64,000 nt of DNA from SZUA-430 sp964483585 (GTDB lineage: Bacteria; Pseudomonadota; Alphaproteobacteria; Micropepsales; Micropepsaceae): assembly GCA_964483585.1 (NCBI GenBank), contig CAZABH010000008.1, forward strand, positions 22,128-86,127, written 5' to 3'. The notes below the pieces were generated by a model that was not told the origin of the DNA, searched no databases, and worked only from the letters and a program-made list of their open reading frames with translations. Positions 50,452-59,665 of the stretch are shown here, piece after piece. The position numbers were made by a program, and so were the translations under genes. Within the stretch, counting starts at the first letter, position 1; every line of letters begins with the position of its first letter.

Positions 50452-53159
50452 GTCGACTTGGGTTCTTTCTTCTTTTTCGCGGGAGATTTTCCTGCAGACG
50501 CAGAGGGCTTGGCCTTCGACACCTTTCCGCTTCCGTTTGCCTTGGTCGTCTTGGGTTCTGCCTTGGGCTTCTTTTTCTTCTTGCTGCTGCCGCCCTGCTC
50601 GGCGCGCTGGCGCAGCAGGTCGACAGCCTGTTCAAACGTCACGGCCTGCGGATCGGTTCCCTTCGGCACATTGGCGTTGGTTTCGCCGTCCGTGATGTAG
50701 GGGCCGTAGCGACCGCTCATGACCTTGATGGCCGCTTTGGTTTCAGGATGTTCGCCCAGTTCCTTAAGGGGGGCAGCCTTCTGGCGACCGAAGCCTGCTT
50801 TCGGATTTGCCTTCTTCTCAGCCAGAAGCGTGACTGCATGGTTCAGGCCGATGGTGAAGACGTCGTCCTGGTCCTTGAGGTTGGCGTAGAGCTTATCGTG
50901 CTTGATGAAGGGTCCGAAGCGGCCGAAATTTGCCTCGATTGGCTTGCCGTCTTCCGGGTGCATGCCGATGATGCGCGGCAAGGAGAGGCGCTTGAGCGCG
51001 TCCTCCAGTGTCATCGTTGAGAGGTCTATGCCTTTGGGTGCGCTCGCTGTGCGCGGCTTGGGTGCGTCTTTTTCCTTGCTGGCCTCGCCAAGCTGCAAAT
51101 AGGGCCCAAAGCGTCCTGGGCGCAATGTCACGGTCAGGCCGCTCTCCGGATCCACGCCAAGCACGCGGGTTTCGACCGAATTGTCACCGCCGCTCGCAAA
51201 GGGGCGCGTGTAACTGCACTTTTCTTCACCCTCGGCTCCGTAGTTTGAGCAGCCGATGAACGCACCGTTGCGGCCGAGGCGCAGGCCCAGGCGGCCGGTC
51301 TTGCAGAGTTTGCAGCGGCGTGGATCTACGCCCTCTTCAGTGACAGGAAAGACGTGAGGTCCCAGCACCTCGTCGAGCGTGTCCAGCACTTCCCGAATTC
51401 GAAGTTCGGAGATGCCTGACAGTGCGGCATGGAAGTCACGCCAGAAATCGGCCAGAAGTTTCTTCCAGTTCAGCTTGCCTTCCGAGACCTGGTCGAGCTG
51501 ATCTTCGAGGCTTGCGGTGAAATCATACTCGACGTAGTGGCGGAAGAAGTTCGTCAGGAACGCGGTGACCAATTGTCCCCGGTCCTCGGGTACGAACCGC
51601 GACTTGTCCATGCGCACATAATTGCGATCGCGCAGGACTTGGAGCGTGGATGCGTAGGTTGACGGTCGTCCGATCCCCAGCTCCTCGAGTTTCTTGACTA
51701 GGGAGGCTTCGGAAAAGCGCGGGGGTGGTTCCGTAAAGTGCTGCTCGGGCTTGACCTCGCCGACGGCCATGGCGTCCCCCGTCGTGACTTTTGGCAGTCG
51801 CGCGCTGTCTTCGTCGTCGGCAGGCTCGTCGCGTCCTTCCTGATAGAGTGCGAGGAACCCATCGAACGTAAGAACAGAACCTGTGGCGCGCAGGCCCGTG
51901 CGTCCATCCCGGGTTTCGATGTCAATCGTGGTCCGCTCGAATTCAGCGGCTTCCATCTGGCTTGCCACCATGCGTTTCCAGATGAGGTCGTAGAGGCGAT
52001 ACATGTCGCCGTCGAGGCCGCGCAGGCTGTCGGGCGTGCGCTCGACGTCCGTCGGGCGGATCGCCTCGTGCGCTTCCTGTGCGTTGCGGGCCTTGGACTT
52101 GTAGACCCGCGGGCCATCCGGCAAGTGTCGGGCCGAGTAGCGGCTGGCAATCAGCTTGCGCGTCTGTGTAAGGGCCTCTGGTGCGACGTCCACGCCGTCG
52201 GTCCGCATATAGGTGATCAGGCCCACGGTCTCGCCGCCAATGTCGACGCCCTCGTAGAGGCGCTGGGCGATGCGCATCGTATCCCTGGCCGAGAAGCCAA
52301 GTTTTCGCGAGGCTTCCTGCTGGAGTGTCGATGTGGTGAAGGGCGGGTAGGGATTGCGTCGCGCTGGCTTGGATTCGACGCTTGTCACTGAAAACTGACC
52401 CGCTTCGATGGTCGCGCGGGCTGATTGTGCCGAGGCTTCGTCAGGCAGGGAGAATTTTTCGATTTTCTCGCCGTTGAGCTTCACGAGGCGCGCGGTGAGC
52501 GTGTCGCGTGCGGGCGAATTCAGCTGCGCGTCGACGGTCCAGTATTCCTGGGCCTTGAAGCGTTCGATTTCCAGTTCACGCTCGCAGATAAGACGGAGCG
52601 CTACCGATTGAACGCGACCAGCTGAACGCGAGCCCGGTAGCTTGCGCCAGAGGACGGGCGACAGGTTGTAGCCGACAAGATAATCAAGCGCACGGCGTGC
52701 GAGGTAGGCGTCGACGAGTTCCTGGTCGATCTGGCGCGGGTGCGCCATGCCTTCCTGAACCGCGTTCTTCGTGATCGCATTGAAGACGACGCGTTCTATC
52801 GCGACGTCCTTGAGTGCCTTTTTCTGACGCAGTACCTCGAGAAGGTGCCAGGATATGGCTTCGCCCTCGCGGTCGGGGTCAGTGGCGAGGATCAGCTTGC
52901 GGGCCCCTTTGACTGCGGAGGTGATCTCGTTCAGGTGCTTCGCGGCGCGGTCAGCAATCTCCCAGGACATCTCGAAATCGTTGTCCGGCTTTACGGAGCC
53001 GTCCTCTTCAGCGAGGTCCCGCACGTGGCCATAGGAGGCAAGCACCTTGTAGTCGGCACCCAGATATTTGTTGATCGTCTTGGCCTTGGCTGGCGACTCC
53101 ACGATCACGACGTTGCTGGCTGGCACTTGCGGTCTTGTTCCTTGACTTGGGGGGCCCAT
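50448..53159 (-). CDS. topA: DNA topoisomerase I
   Basis: A 903-residue type IA topoisomerase. Toprim domain: SNVVIVESPAKAKTINKYLG and ATDPDREGEAI. Active Tyr is in GLITYMRTDGVDVA. Later come PSTYASTLQVL, a four-Cys zinc ribbon (CKLCKTGRLGLR and C-x-C at FIGCSNY) and repeated topoisomerase C-terminal units (RFGPYLQLGE, RFGPFIKHDKLYANL, RYGPYITDGETNAN). The end is a long Lys-rich tail. ATG 53159 is the chosen start; GTG codons nearer SNVVIV are possible. It overlaps rnr by four bases. Confidence 0.97.
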   Translation of the reverse strand: MGPPSQGTRPQVPASNVVIVESPAKAKTINKYLGADYKVLASYGHVRDLAEEDGSVKPDNDFEMSWEIADRAAKHLNEITSAVKGARKLILATDPDREGEAISWHLLEVLRQKKALKDVAIERVVFNAITKNAVQEGMAHPRQIDQELVDAYLARRALDYLVGYNLSPVLWRKLPGSRSAGRVQSVALRLICERELEIERFKAQEYWTVDAQLNSPARDTLTARLVKLNGEKIEKFSLPDEASAQSARATIEAGQFSVTSVESKPARRNPYPPFTTSTLQQEASRKLGFSARDTMRIAQRLYEGVDIGGETVGLITYMRTDGVDVAPEALTQTRKLIASRYSARHLPDGPRVYKSKARNAQEAHEAIRPTDVERTPDSLRGLDGDMYRLYDLIWKRMVASQMEAAEFERTTIDIETRDGRTGLRATGSVLTFDGFLALYQEGRDEPADDEDSARLPKVTTGDAMAVGEVKPEQHFTEPPPRFSEASLVKKLEELGIGRPSTYASTLQVLRDRNYVRMDKSRFVPEDRGQLVTAFLTNFFRHYVEYDFTASLEDQLDQVSEGKLNWKKLLADFWRDFHAALSGISELRIREVLDTLDEVLGPHVFPVTEEGVDPRRCKLCKTGRLGLRLGRNGAFIGCSNYGAEGEEKCSYTRPFASGGDNSVETRVLGVDPESGLTVTLRPGRFGPYLQLGEASKEKDAPKPRTASAPKGIDLSTMTLEDALKRLSLPRIIGMHPEDGKPIEANFGRFGPFIKHDKLYANLKDQDDVFTIGLNHAVTLLAEKKANPKAGFGRQKAAPLKELGEHPETKAAIKVMSGRYGPYITDGETNANVPKGTDPQAVTFEQAVDLLRQRAEQGGSSKKKKKPKAEPKTTKANGSGKVSKAKPSASAGKSPAKKKKEPKST

Positions 53160-53275
53160 TTGGGGGCGGGACAGTGGTCCAATCCCCGGTCCAAAGTCAA
53201 CCGAGCGACGGGGCAGGCTTCGATAGCGTGTCGAAAATAGATTTAAAATCAATAAATTAGTTGGTTATCAGCTCG

Positions 53276-54397
53276 TCATGTTGAAACCCTTTGCCCCGGA
53301 TGTCGGGTTAACAGGCCTGCGAATTCGAGGTCGAGGATCGCAGCTGTTACTGCGGCCGCCGGGGCGCCTGTCTGACGGATAAGTTCGTCGGTTTCCACGG
53401 GGGTCGGTCCCATTCGGGCCATGATTTCGGCCTGCAGATCCTCCAGTGACGGCGGGGGCGGCTCACTGGTCGCTGGTCGCTTTTGCGGCGGTCGCGTGCG
53501 ACAGGCATGAAAGGTCAGGGCCGCGATCACGTCATCCGCCGTTTCTGTCAGGATGGCACCTTGGCGTAACAGTGCATTGGTGCCTGTTGCCCGCGGGTCG
53601 AGCGGAGAGCCCGGAACGGCGAATACATCACGGCCCTGCTCGCCAGCGAGGCGAGCTGTGATGAGCGAGCCCGAGTTCAGGGTTGCCTCCACGACCAGGA
53701 CGCCGTGGGAGAGGCCCGAGATGATGCGGTTGCGGCGCGGAAAATGCTGTGCAGTGGGTTGCTGACCACAAGGTACCTCGCTGACGAGCAGTCCTTCTTC
53801 TGCGATCTGGGCATGAAGGCCAGCGTTCTCTGGTGGATAGACAACGTCAATCCCGCCCGCCATCACGGCTATCGTGCCGGTTGCGAGTGCGCCTCGGTGA
53901 GCTGCTGTGTCAATGCCGCGTGCAAGGCCCGATACAATTACGAGTCCGGCGTTTCCGATATCCGTTGCAATGTTGCGCGCGTAACGTTGGCCGATCGCAG
54001 AGGCGTTACGTGAACCCACGATTGCCAGCGCCGGTTGTCCCAGCAAGTCCTGCCGCCCCATCACGACGAGAAATGGTGGAGGGTTTTCGGTGGCAGCAAG
54101 GAGAACCGGGTAGCCGATTTCATCATGGGCAAGCAGTCTCGCGCCGTTGCGCTCCGCGCACTCAAGTTCCCGCAGGATCGTATCGCTTGTGCAGAGATTG
54201 ATGTCTTGCCGCCTGCGCAACCGCTGGCTGATGCTGTTCCAGTGCGCGATGGCGCGACTTGCGGATCCAAAGCGGGCCAGCACGTCGTGAAATGTTGCGG
54301 CGCCTACCGATGGCGTTCGCAGAAGGCGCAAACGTGCCACGCGCTCGATTTCTGATATGCTGTCTGAAAGATTTAACCGTGTTTCGTCGATTGCCAT
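53276..54397 (-). CDS. dprA: DNA-processing protein DprA
   Basis: A 373-residue protein. The Rossmann-like core has LAIVGSRNASAIGQRYARNIA, IVSGLARGIDTAAHRGAL and the FPRRNRIISGLSHGVLVVEA segment, all diagnostic of DprA, which loads RecA on incoming single-stranded DNA. The C-terminal winged domain follows (MGPTPVETDELIRQTGAPAAAVTAAILDLEFAGLLTR). The gene is in the usual plsY-dprA-topA-rnr order. An FNR/FixK-type box lies only six bases upstream of ATG 54397, a position that would hinder rather than activate. Confidence 0.96.
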   Translation of the reverse strand: MAIDETRLNLSDSISEIERVARLRLLRTPSVGAATFHDVLARFGSASRAIAHWNSISQRLRRRQDINLCTSDTILRELECAERNGARLLAHDEIGYPVLLAATENPPPFLVVMGRQDLLGQPALAIVGSRNASAIGQRYARNIATDIGNAGLVIVSGLARGIDTAAHRGALATGTIAVMAGGIDVVYPPENAGLHAQIAEEGLLVSEVPCGQQPTAQHFPRRNRIISGLSHGVLVVEATLNSGSLITARLAGEQGRDVFAVPGSPLDPRATGTNALLRQGAILTETADDVIAALTFHACRTRPPQKRPATSEPPPPSLEDLQAEIMARMGPTPVETDELIRQTGAPAAAVTAAILDLEFAGLLTRHPGQRVST

Positions 54398-54402
54398 GCG
54401 CG

Positions 54403-54416
54403 TTGACCTGAATCAA
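54403..54416. promoter_or_regulatory. FNR/FixK-type box upstream of dprA and of a small ORF
   Basis: TTGACCTGAATCAA matches TTGAY-N4-RTCAA. It lies in the 221-base gap between dprA and plsY, 77 bases before the plus-strand small ORF at 54493. A box centred at -41.5 would give a start near 54451 and a 42-base leader for that ORF; I see no good -10 sequence there. Confidence 0.5.
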
Positions 54417-54492
54417 AGCCGAAATCCTGGGCTTGCGAGAGGCTGCCTCGTCTGCCCGACACGGGCGTCCTTTGAAGAGGGAACTTGGCGAG

Positions 54493-54585
54493 ATGATGGT
54501 CTTCGGTGCTGCGGTTGTCGCAATGACAGTGTTTCTTGTTACACTTTTCGTTGTCGCATGGGTGACTGAGGGTCGCGCCCAATAG
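54493..54585 (+). CDS. Possible 30-residue single-pass membrane protein
   Basis: ATG 54493 opens a 30-codon frame encoding one strong membrane helix (VFGAAVVAMTVFLVTLFVVA) and a short polar end WVTEGRAQ. The shape resembles small subunits of respiratory oxidases. It lies on the strand opposite its neighbours, in an otherwise gene-free gap, with an FNR/FixK-type box 77 bases upstream. GAGGG at 54477-54481 is a slightly distant ribosome-binding site. No family match is claimed. Confidence 0.4.
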   Translation: MMVFGAAVVAMTVFLVTLFVVAWVTEGRAQ

Positions 54586-54618
54586 TGTGGCTGCGCGGCC
54601 TTCTCGGTCGTAAGAGAG

Positions 54619-55215
54619 CTAGGGCTGATCTTTCCGCGCGCCGATCCGCGGTTCGGTGCCTGCGCGCAGGCGTGAGATGTTCTCGCGATGCGTCACGAAG
54701 ATCAGGACCGCCAGGATAGCTGCGCCAATGGCATACGCTGCCGGCCCCAGGACGAGCATGTACAACGGTGAAAGTGCTGCGGCGACCAGCGCGGCGAGCG
54801 ACGAAATCCGGGTGACCAATGCTGTCACGATCCAAGTTGCCGCCGTTATGAGGGCGACGGGAAGGTTTAGCGCTGCAAGGATGCCGAGATAGGTGGCGAC
54901 GCCTTTTCCACCCTTAAAGTTCAGCCATACGGGGAAGATGTGGCCTGCGAAGGCGCCGAGGGCGGCTGCCATCGCGGGCCAGTCTCCGAATTCCTTGGCG
55001 ACCAGGACAGCGATGATGCCCTTGCCGACATCGCCGACGAGGGTGAGGGCGGCAGCAAGCTTGTTGCCTGTGCGCAGCACGTTGGTGGTGCCAACATTAC
55101 CTGACCCCACGCTACGGATGTCACCGAGGCCGAAGAACCGGGTTACCAGATAGGCAAATGGGATGGATCCCAGCGCATATCCGATGGCAAAGGCTAAGAC
55201 TGACAGGAGGATCAT
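54619..55215 (-). CDS. plsY: Acyl-phosphate glycerol-3-phosphate acyltransferase
   Basis: A 198-residue membrane protein that acylates glycerol-3-phosphate with acyl phosphate in phospholipid synthesis. The PlsY motifs are present: GSIPFAYLVTR (motif 1 region), SVGSGNVGTTNVLRTGN and GHIFPVWLNFKGGKGVAT. Five membrane segments are visible. ATG 55215 overlaps the stop of the dihydroorotase-like gene as ATGA. A longer open frame exists upstream but is antisense to that gene's coding sequence. Confidence 0.96.
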   Translation of the reverse strand: MILLSVLAFAIGYALGSIPFAYLVTRFFGLGDIRSVGSGNVGTTNVLRTGNKLAAALTLVGDVGKGIIAVLVAKEFGDWPAMAAALGAFAGHIFPVWLNFKGGKGVATYLGILAALNLPVALITAATWIVTALVTRISSLAALVAAALSPLYMLVLGPAAYAIGAAILAVLIFVTHRENISRLRAGTEPRIGARKDQP

Positions 55216-56510
55216 GAGCCCGGCGCTTCGAAGACCGTTTTTCCAGCGACCAGCGTACGCAAGACCGCGCCCTGCAGCAAGCGACCCTTGAACGGGGAGT
55301 TCTTGCAGCGCGAGCGGAAGGCCTGAGGGTCGATCCTGCGCGGTGCACCGGGATCGAACAGGATGAGGTCTGCAGGTGCGCCTTTTGCGAGGCGCCCGGT
55401 CGGTAAGCGCAGGATCTGCGCCGGGTTTGCCGAGAGCCGTTTCAGGACGTCCGCGAGCGGCAGTCCGGCCTCGTGATGGAGCAACAGGGCCGCGGGCAGG
55501 AGTGTTTCGAGCCCTACGACTCCGTAAGCGGCCTGCGCGAAGGGGACGCGCTTTGTCTCGGCGGCCTGTGGGTCGTGACTTGAGACGATCACGTCGATGA
55601 TGCCCGCGCGTACGCCCTCGACCATGGCCTTGCGGTCCTCCTCGGTTCGCAGGGGCGGGGAGACCTTGGCGAAGGTCTTGTACTCGCCCACGTCGTTCTC
55701 GTTGAGGACCAGGTGGTGGGCGGAGACGGCGCACGTGACGGGGAGGCCGCGGGCCTTGGCTGCTGCGATGACGTCCAGCGATGCGGCGCAGGAAACCTGG
55801 CCCAGATGATAGCGAGCGCCCGTGAGTTCCACGAGGCGCATGTCGCGCTCAACGGCCATGGCTTCGGCTGCTGCCGGAATTCCCCCGAGGCCCATGCGAT
55901 TGGCCAGCGAACCTTCGTTCATATGGCCAACGGCTGCGAGGGTCGGGTCCTCGGCGTGGGCGATCACAAGCGCGTCGAAGTTCGCGGCATAGGCCAGGCA
56001 GCGGCGCATGATCAGGCTCGAGGCCACCGTGCGGTCGGCATCTGTGAAGGCAATGGCGCCGGCTTCCAGCAAGAGGCCGATCTCGGCCATGTGCGCGCCC
56101 TTAAGCCCCTGTGTCAGGGCTGCCGCAGGCAGGATGTTGACCTTTGCCTTCGCGGCTGCACGGCGCCTTATGAAGTCGACCAGGGCAGCGTCATCGATAA
56201 CCGGGTCGGTGACGGGCATCATCACAAAAGTTGTGACGCCGCCGGCGGCGGCACTCTCGCCCGCCGAGGCAAGTGTCTCGCGGTGCTCGGCGCCGGGTTC
56301 GCCGGTGAACACGCGCATGTCGATGAGGCCGGGAGCAAGGATAGCGCCGGCGCAATCGATGATGGTGGCGCCCTGGGGTCTCGCGTCGTTGAGCAGGTGC
56401 GGGCCCATGTCAGCGATGCGGTCATTCTCGACGAGGAGCGCGCCTGTCGTGTCGAGGTCTGTTCCGGGATCGATGAGACGGGCGTTGATGAAGGCGGTGC
56501 GTTGCGTCAT
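55212..56510 (-). CDS. pyrC': Dihydroorotase-like protein, probably a non-catalytic PyrC' partner of PyrB
   Basis: A 432-residue amidohydrolase-fold protein next to pyrB. Catalytic class I dihydroorotases have DxHxH followed by R; here the segment reads APGLIDMRVFTGEPGAEHRETL, so both metal-binding His residues are replaced. Other family stretches remain (GGVTTFVMMPVTDPVIDD, GMGGIPAAAEAMAVERDM, VSAHHLVLNENDVGEYKTFAKVSPPLR, IVSSHDPQAAETKRVPFAQA). Such PyrC' proteins assemble with aspartate carbamoyltransferase without making dihydroorotate, as known in Pseudomonas. A catalytic PyrC should be encoded elsewhere. pyrB overlaps its start by four bases. Confidence 0.88.
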   Translation of the reverse strand: MTQRTAFINARLIDPGTDLDTTGALLVENDRIADMGPHLLNDARPQGATIIDCAGAILAPGLIDMRVFTGEPGAEHRETLASAGESAAAGGVTTFVMMPVTDPVIDDAALVDFIRRRAAAKAKVNILPAAALTQGLKGAHMAEIGLLLEAGAIAFTDADRTVASSLIMRRCLAYAANFDALVIAHAEDPTLAAVGHMNEGSLANRMGLGGIPAAAEAMAVERDMRLVELTGARYHLGQVSCAASLDVIAAAKARGLPVTCAVSAHHLVLNENDVGEYKTFAKVSPPLRTEEDRKAMVEGVRAGIIDVIVSSHDPQAAETKRVPFAQAAYGVVGLETLLPAALLLHHEAGLPLADVLKRLSANPAQILRLPTGRLAKGAPADLILFDPGAPRRIDPQAFRSRCKNSPFKGRLLQGAVLRTLVAGKTVFEAPGS

Positions 56511-57457
56511 GCGTTACGCTCCGCGGTGGGAAGTTTGCTCGCAAGCTGGTCGAGCACGGCCATGCGGACGGCCACGCCCATTTCGACCTGCTCCTGGATC
56601 AGGCTGCGATTGATGTCGTCGGCGATGTCGCTGTCGATCTCGACCCCACGGTTCATGGGGCCCGGGTGCATAACAAATGCGCCCGGATTTGCGAGCGCAA
56701 GTTTCTCGCGGTCAAGGCCGTAGAAGTGGAAGTACTCGCGCTGCGAGGGCAGGAAGGAGCCGGTCATCCGCTCCATCTGCAGGCGCAACATCATGACGAT
56801 GTCGGCGCCCTTCAGCGCCTCTCGCATGTCGGTGAAGACCTCCGCGCCCCAGTCGCGGGCCCCGGGGGGCAGAAGCGTGCGCGGCGCCACAAGGCGGACG
56901 CGAGCGCCGAGCTTGGTCAGGAGATGGACGTTCGACCGGGCAACGCGGCTGTGGAGCACGTCGCCCGAGATGGTCACGGTCAGGCCTTCGATGCGTCCCA
57001 TGCGGCGGCGGATGGTGAGAGCATCGAGAAGCGCCTGCGTCGGATGTTCGTGGGCGCCGTCGCCGGCGTTCACGACCGAGCAGGATACCTTGTCGGCCAG
57101 AAGTGCCACGGCGCCGGAGTCCTGGTGGCGGATGACGATGATGTCGGGGCGCATCGCGTTCAGGGTGGTCGCTGTGTCGATCAGCGTTTCGCCCTTGCGG
57201 ACCGAGCTTTGGGCGACAGACATGTTCATCACGTCGGCGCCCAAGCGCTTGCCTGCGAGCTCGAACGAACTTTGCGTGCGGGTCGACGGTTCGAAAAACA
57301 GATTGATCAGCGTTCGGCCGCGCAACGTGTCGCGCTTTTTCTGCACCTGTCGGTTGAGGTCTACATAGGCGTTGCCGAGGTCAAGCAGAGATTCGATGTC
57401 GTGGCGCTGCAGGGGCGCGATCGCAAGCAGATGCTGGCGTGTTGGACGAGCGTTCAT
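56507..57457 (-). CDS. pyrB: Aspartate carbamoyltransferase catalytic chain
   Basis: A 316-residue enzyme joining aspartate and carbamoyl phosphate, the first committed step of pyrimidine synthesis. The carbamoyl-phosphate loop FFEPSTRTQSSFELAGKRLG is present, with VVNAGDGAHEHPTQALLDALT and MHPGPMNRGVEIDSDIAD. Its length suits the class needing a PyrC-like partner, which is the next gene (four-base overlap). No pyrI regulatory chain is nearby. Confidence 0.97.
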   Translation of the reverse strand: MNARPTRQHLLAIAPLQRHDIESLLDLGNAYVDLNRQVQKKRDTLRGRTLINLFFEPSTRTQSSFELAGKRLGADVMNMSVAQSSVRKGETLIDTATTLNAMRPDIIVIRHQDSGAVALLADKVSCSVVNAGDGAHEHPTQALLDALTIRRRMGRIEGLTVTISGDVLHSRVARSNVHLLTKLGARVRLVAPRTLLPPGARDWGAEVFTDMREALKGADIVMMLRLQMERMTGSFLPSQREYFHFYGLDREKLALANPGAFVMHPGPMNRGVEIDSDIADDINRSLIQEQVEMGVAVRMAVLDQLASKLPTAERNA

Positions 57458-57503
57458 CGCGGATCAGGCTATAGGCGGCAGGGTCTGTCAGTGCAAGCCT
57501 GAA

Positions 57504-58418
57504 CTAGGTCAGAACCCACAACATTAGAGGCATGGTTATCAGCGCGGCCACGGTCTGCACCGTTGTGATACCGGCCATCAGGGGGGCATCGCCGCCCAAC
57601 TGTCGCGCCAGGATGAAGGAGGAGGGGGCCCCGGGCACTGCTGCACAGATGACTGCCGCGACCATGGCGGGTCCTGACACGCCCATGAGAGTGGCGAGGC
57701 CGGCGACCAGCAGCGGCATGACAAGCAGCTTCAGGGCGCTGGCTGCGACGAGCGGTGTGATGCGTGACTTGAGAGCCCCGAAATCGAGGCTGGCGCCGAC
57801 TGCCAGCAATCCCAGCGGAAGGGCTGCCTTGCCTACGAGGTCAATGCCGGTCGCCAGTGTTGCGGGGACAGACAGGTCAACCAGCTGGGCTGCTATGCCT
57901 GCGGCGCAAGCGATAATCAGCGGGTTGCGCGCGACTTGTGCAATAAGCATCGCAGGGCTTGCGTGGTGATGGCTTGCATAGCGCATGAGCACCATCACGC
58001 ACAGCGTGTTGGCCAAGGGGACCATGACCGCAATGGCGACGGCTATAAGGGCGAGGCCAGGCTTGCCCAGGATTGCCGAGATGGCGCCCAGCGCCACGTA
58101 GCTGTTCCAGCGCACAGCGCCTTGAAAGAGGCTTGTAAAGGCAGGGCCGTTGAGGGAGAGGGTGGGCCTTGAGACAAATGCCAAGGCTGCCATGGCCAGC
58201 ATGCCGAAGCCAAGCACCAGGGACAGCCTGCCAATCGGTGCGCCACCAAAATCGGCAAACGCGATTGCTCCGAACAGGAAACAGGGAAAGAGGATGAAAT
58301 AGGTCAGGCGTTCGACAGCCCGCCAACCAGCCTCATCCAGGAGGGCTATTTGCTTAAGGGCGCTCCCCAGTGCAATGATTCCGAAGACGGGGACGAGCCC
58401 TGTCAGTACCTCTGTCAT
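57504..58418 (-). CDS. AEC family transporter
   Basis: A 304-residue membrane protein of the auxin efflux carrier type, with ten predicted helices in two inverted halves. Recognisable stretches are LVPVFGIIALGSALK, FILFPCFLFGAIA, GAVRWNSYVALG and, in the second half, CAAVPGAPSSFILARQLGGDAPLMAGITTVQTVAA. Substrates of bacterial members include dicarboxylates and other organic anions; this one is unknown. ATG 58418 overlaps the stop of the MFS gene as ATGA. Confidence 0.9.
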   Translation of the reverse strand: MTEVLTGLVPVFGIIALGSALKQIALLDEAGWRAVERLTYFILFPCFLFGAIAFADFGGAPIGRLSLVLGFGMLAMAALAFVSRPTLSLNGPAFTSLFQGAVRWNSYVALGAISAILGKPGLALIAVAIAVMVPLANTLCVMVLMRYASHHHASPAMLIAQVARNPLIIACAAGIAAQLVDLSVPATLATGIDLVGKAALPLGLLAVGASLDFGALKSRITPLVAASALKLLVMPLLVAGLATLMGVSGPAMVAAVICAAVPGAPSSFILARQLGGDAPLMAGITTVQTVAALITMPLMLWVLT

Positions 58419-59665
58419 CTGCGTTCGGCTGCGATGTCTTCGAGTTTCTTCTGAGCGGGTTCCGGCAGGAACCATGTCGGCACAATGCAAAGTGGTGCCA
58501 GCAGCGCCAGGGTTGCAATTGCGGGCCCGTGTGAGCCATAGACGTTGAACAGTTCGCGCTCGACAAGCAATCCCAGCAGTCCGCCGAATAGCGCTGCCAT
58601 CATGCGGATGGAGGCTGCCAGGCTGCGGTGCGAGGTCGGGAACAGCTCTGCGCCCAGCGCCGTCATCAGGACGTTGGCTGCGAGGATCGCAAAGAGCCCT
58701 GATGTCCAGGTCAGGACCAGCCATATGCCTGTTGCCCAACTGTAGAACAGGGCAAAGCTCAGGCCTGCCATCACGACCGTGACAGCAATGACGGCGCGGC
58801 GTCCAAAGCGGTCGCTCAGGGCGCCGGCTGTTGTCGTGCCGAGAATCGACACGAGGCCTGCCCCGAGTGTCAGGGCGCTAACCTGCCAGGGCGCCCATTG
58901 GTGCGTTCCCTGAAGGTAGGCTGATGCCATGGGAACGGTCGCGCCAATGGCAAGGCCAAAGAGAAGGCAAAGACACACGAGAAGGGCGAGCCGTCCTGGA
59001 TAGTTTCGCATCAGGCTCGTGAACGGTTTTATCTTCTCGTTCGGGTCTCGCTCCTGAAACCGGCGGGTTTCGGGCAGAGAGCGTCTTGCCCAGACCAGCC
59101 ACAGCAGGGGGATGGCGCCAAGTGCATAGATCGCCCGCCAACCGAAGGGCAGCATTTCGACAAAGGCGAATACGAGGGCGGCCGCTCCGCCTCCGAGAGC
59201 TTCCAGTGCTCCCAACTGGCCCGCAGCCCAGCCGCGCGTGCGCTCCGAGAATTCCTCTGCGATCACCACCATGCAGAGAATCTCTTCCGTGTAGATGAAG
59301 ATGCGCGCGATGGTCTGTGCGATGATGAATTCGGTGAGAGATTGGGCAAAGGCCGTCCATACGGTCGAAAGGGCGGCCCCGGCCAGGGTGATCATCAGCA
59401 GCCTTCGTCTGCCAATGCGGTCTGCAAGCCAGGCAAGGGCGAGGGCTGGAATGATCCCCAAGCGAAAAAGGACTATGACGAGCCCGATATCAGATTCTGG
59501 GATCTCGAAGGTCTGCTGGATCTGGCGAACCGCAAATCCGTAGATATTCACATCGTAGCCGGCAATGAAGTAGGCTGCGCCGACAAGCACGAGAAGTCGG
59601 CTCTGGTTCGATGGGATTGGTTCGGGCGGGCGCACATAGACGCGTTGCAAAAGTCGACCCAGCAT
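58415..59665 (-). CDS. MFS transporter
   Basis: A 416-residue twelve-helix major facilitator. It has the sugar/acid-transporter-type loop ALAWLADRIGRRRLL (motif A, D-R-x-GRR) and ARRSLPETRRFQERDP after helix 6, with a second motif A as GALSDRFGRRAVI. Members of this group carry organic acids or aromatic acids; the substrate is unknown. It shares a junction TGATG with ruvX upstream and overlaps the AEC gene, so ruvX, MFS and AEC form one minus-strand unit. Confidence 0.9.
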   Translation of the reverse strand: MLGRLLQRVYVRPPEPIPSNQSRLLVLVGAAYFIAGYDVNIYGFAVRQIQQTFEIPESDIGLVIVLFRLGIIPALALAWLADRIGRRRLLMITLAGAALSTVWTAFAQSLTEFIIAQTIARIFIYTEEILCMVVIAEEFSERTRGWAAGQLGALEALGGGAAALVFAFVEMLPFGWRAIYALGAIPLLWLVWARRSLPETRRFQERDPNEKIKPFTSLMRNYPGRLALLVCLCLLFGLAIGATVPMASAYLQGTHQWAPWQVSALTLGAGLVSILGTTTAGALSDRFGRRAVIAVTVVMAGLSFALFYSWATGIWLVLTWTSGLFAILAANVLMTALGAELFPTSHRSLAASIRMMAALFGGLLGLLVERELFNVYGSHGPAIATLALLAPLCIVPTWFLPEPAQKKLEDIAAERR

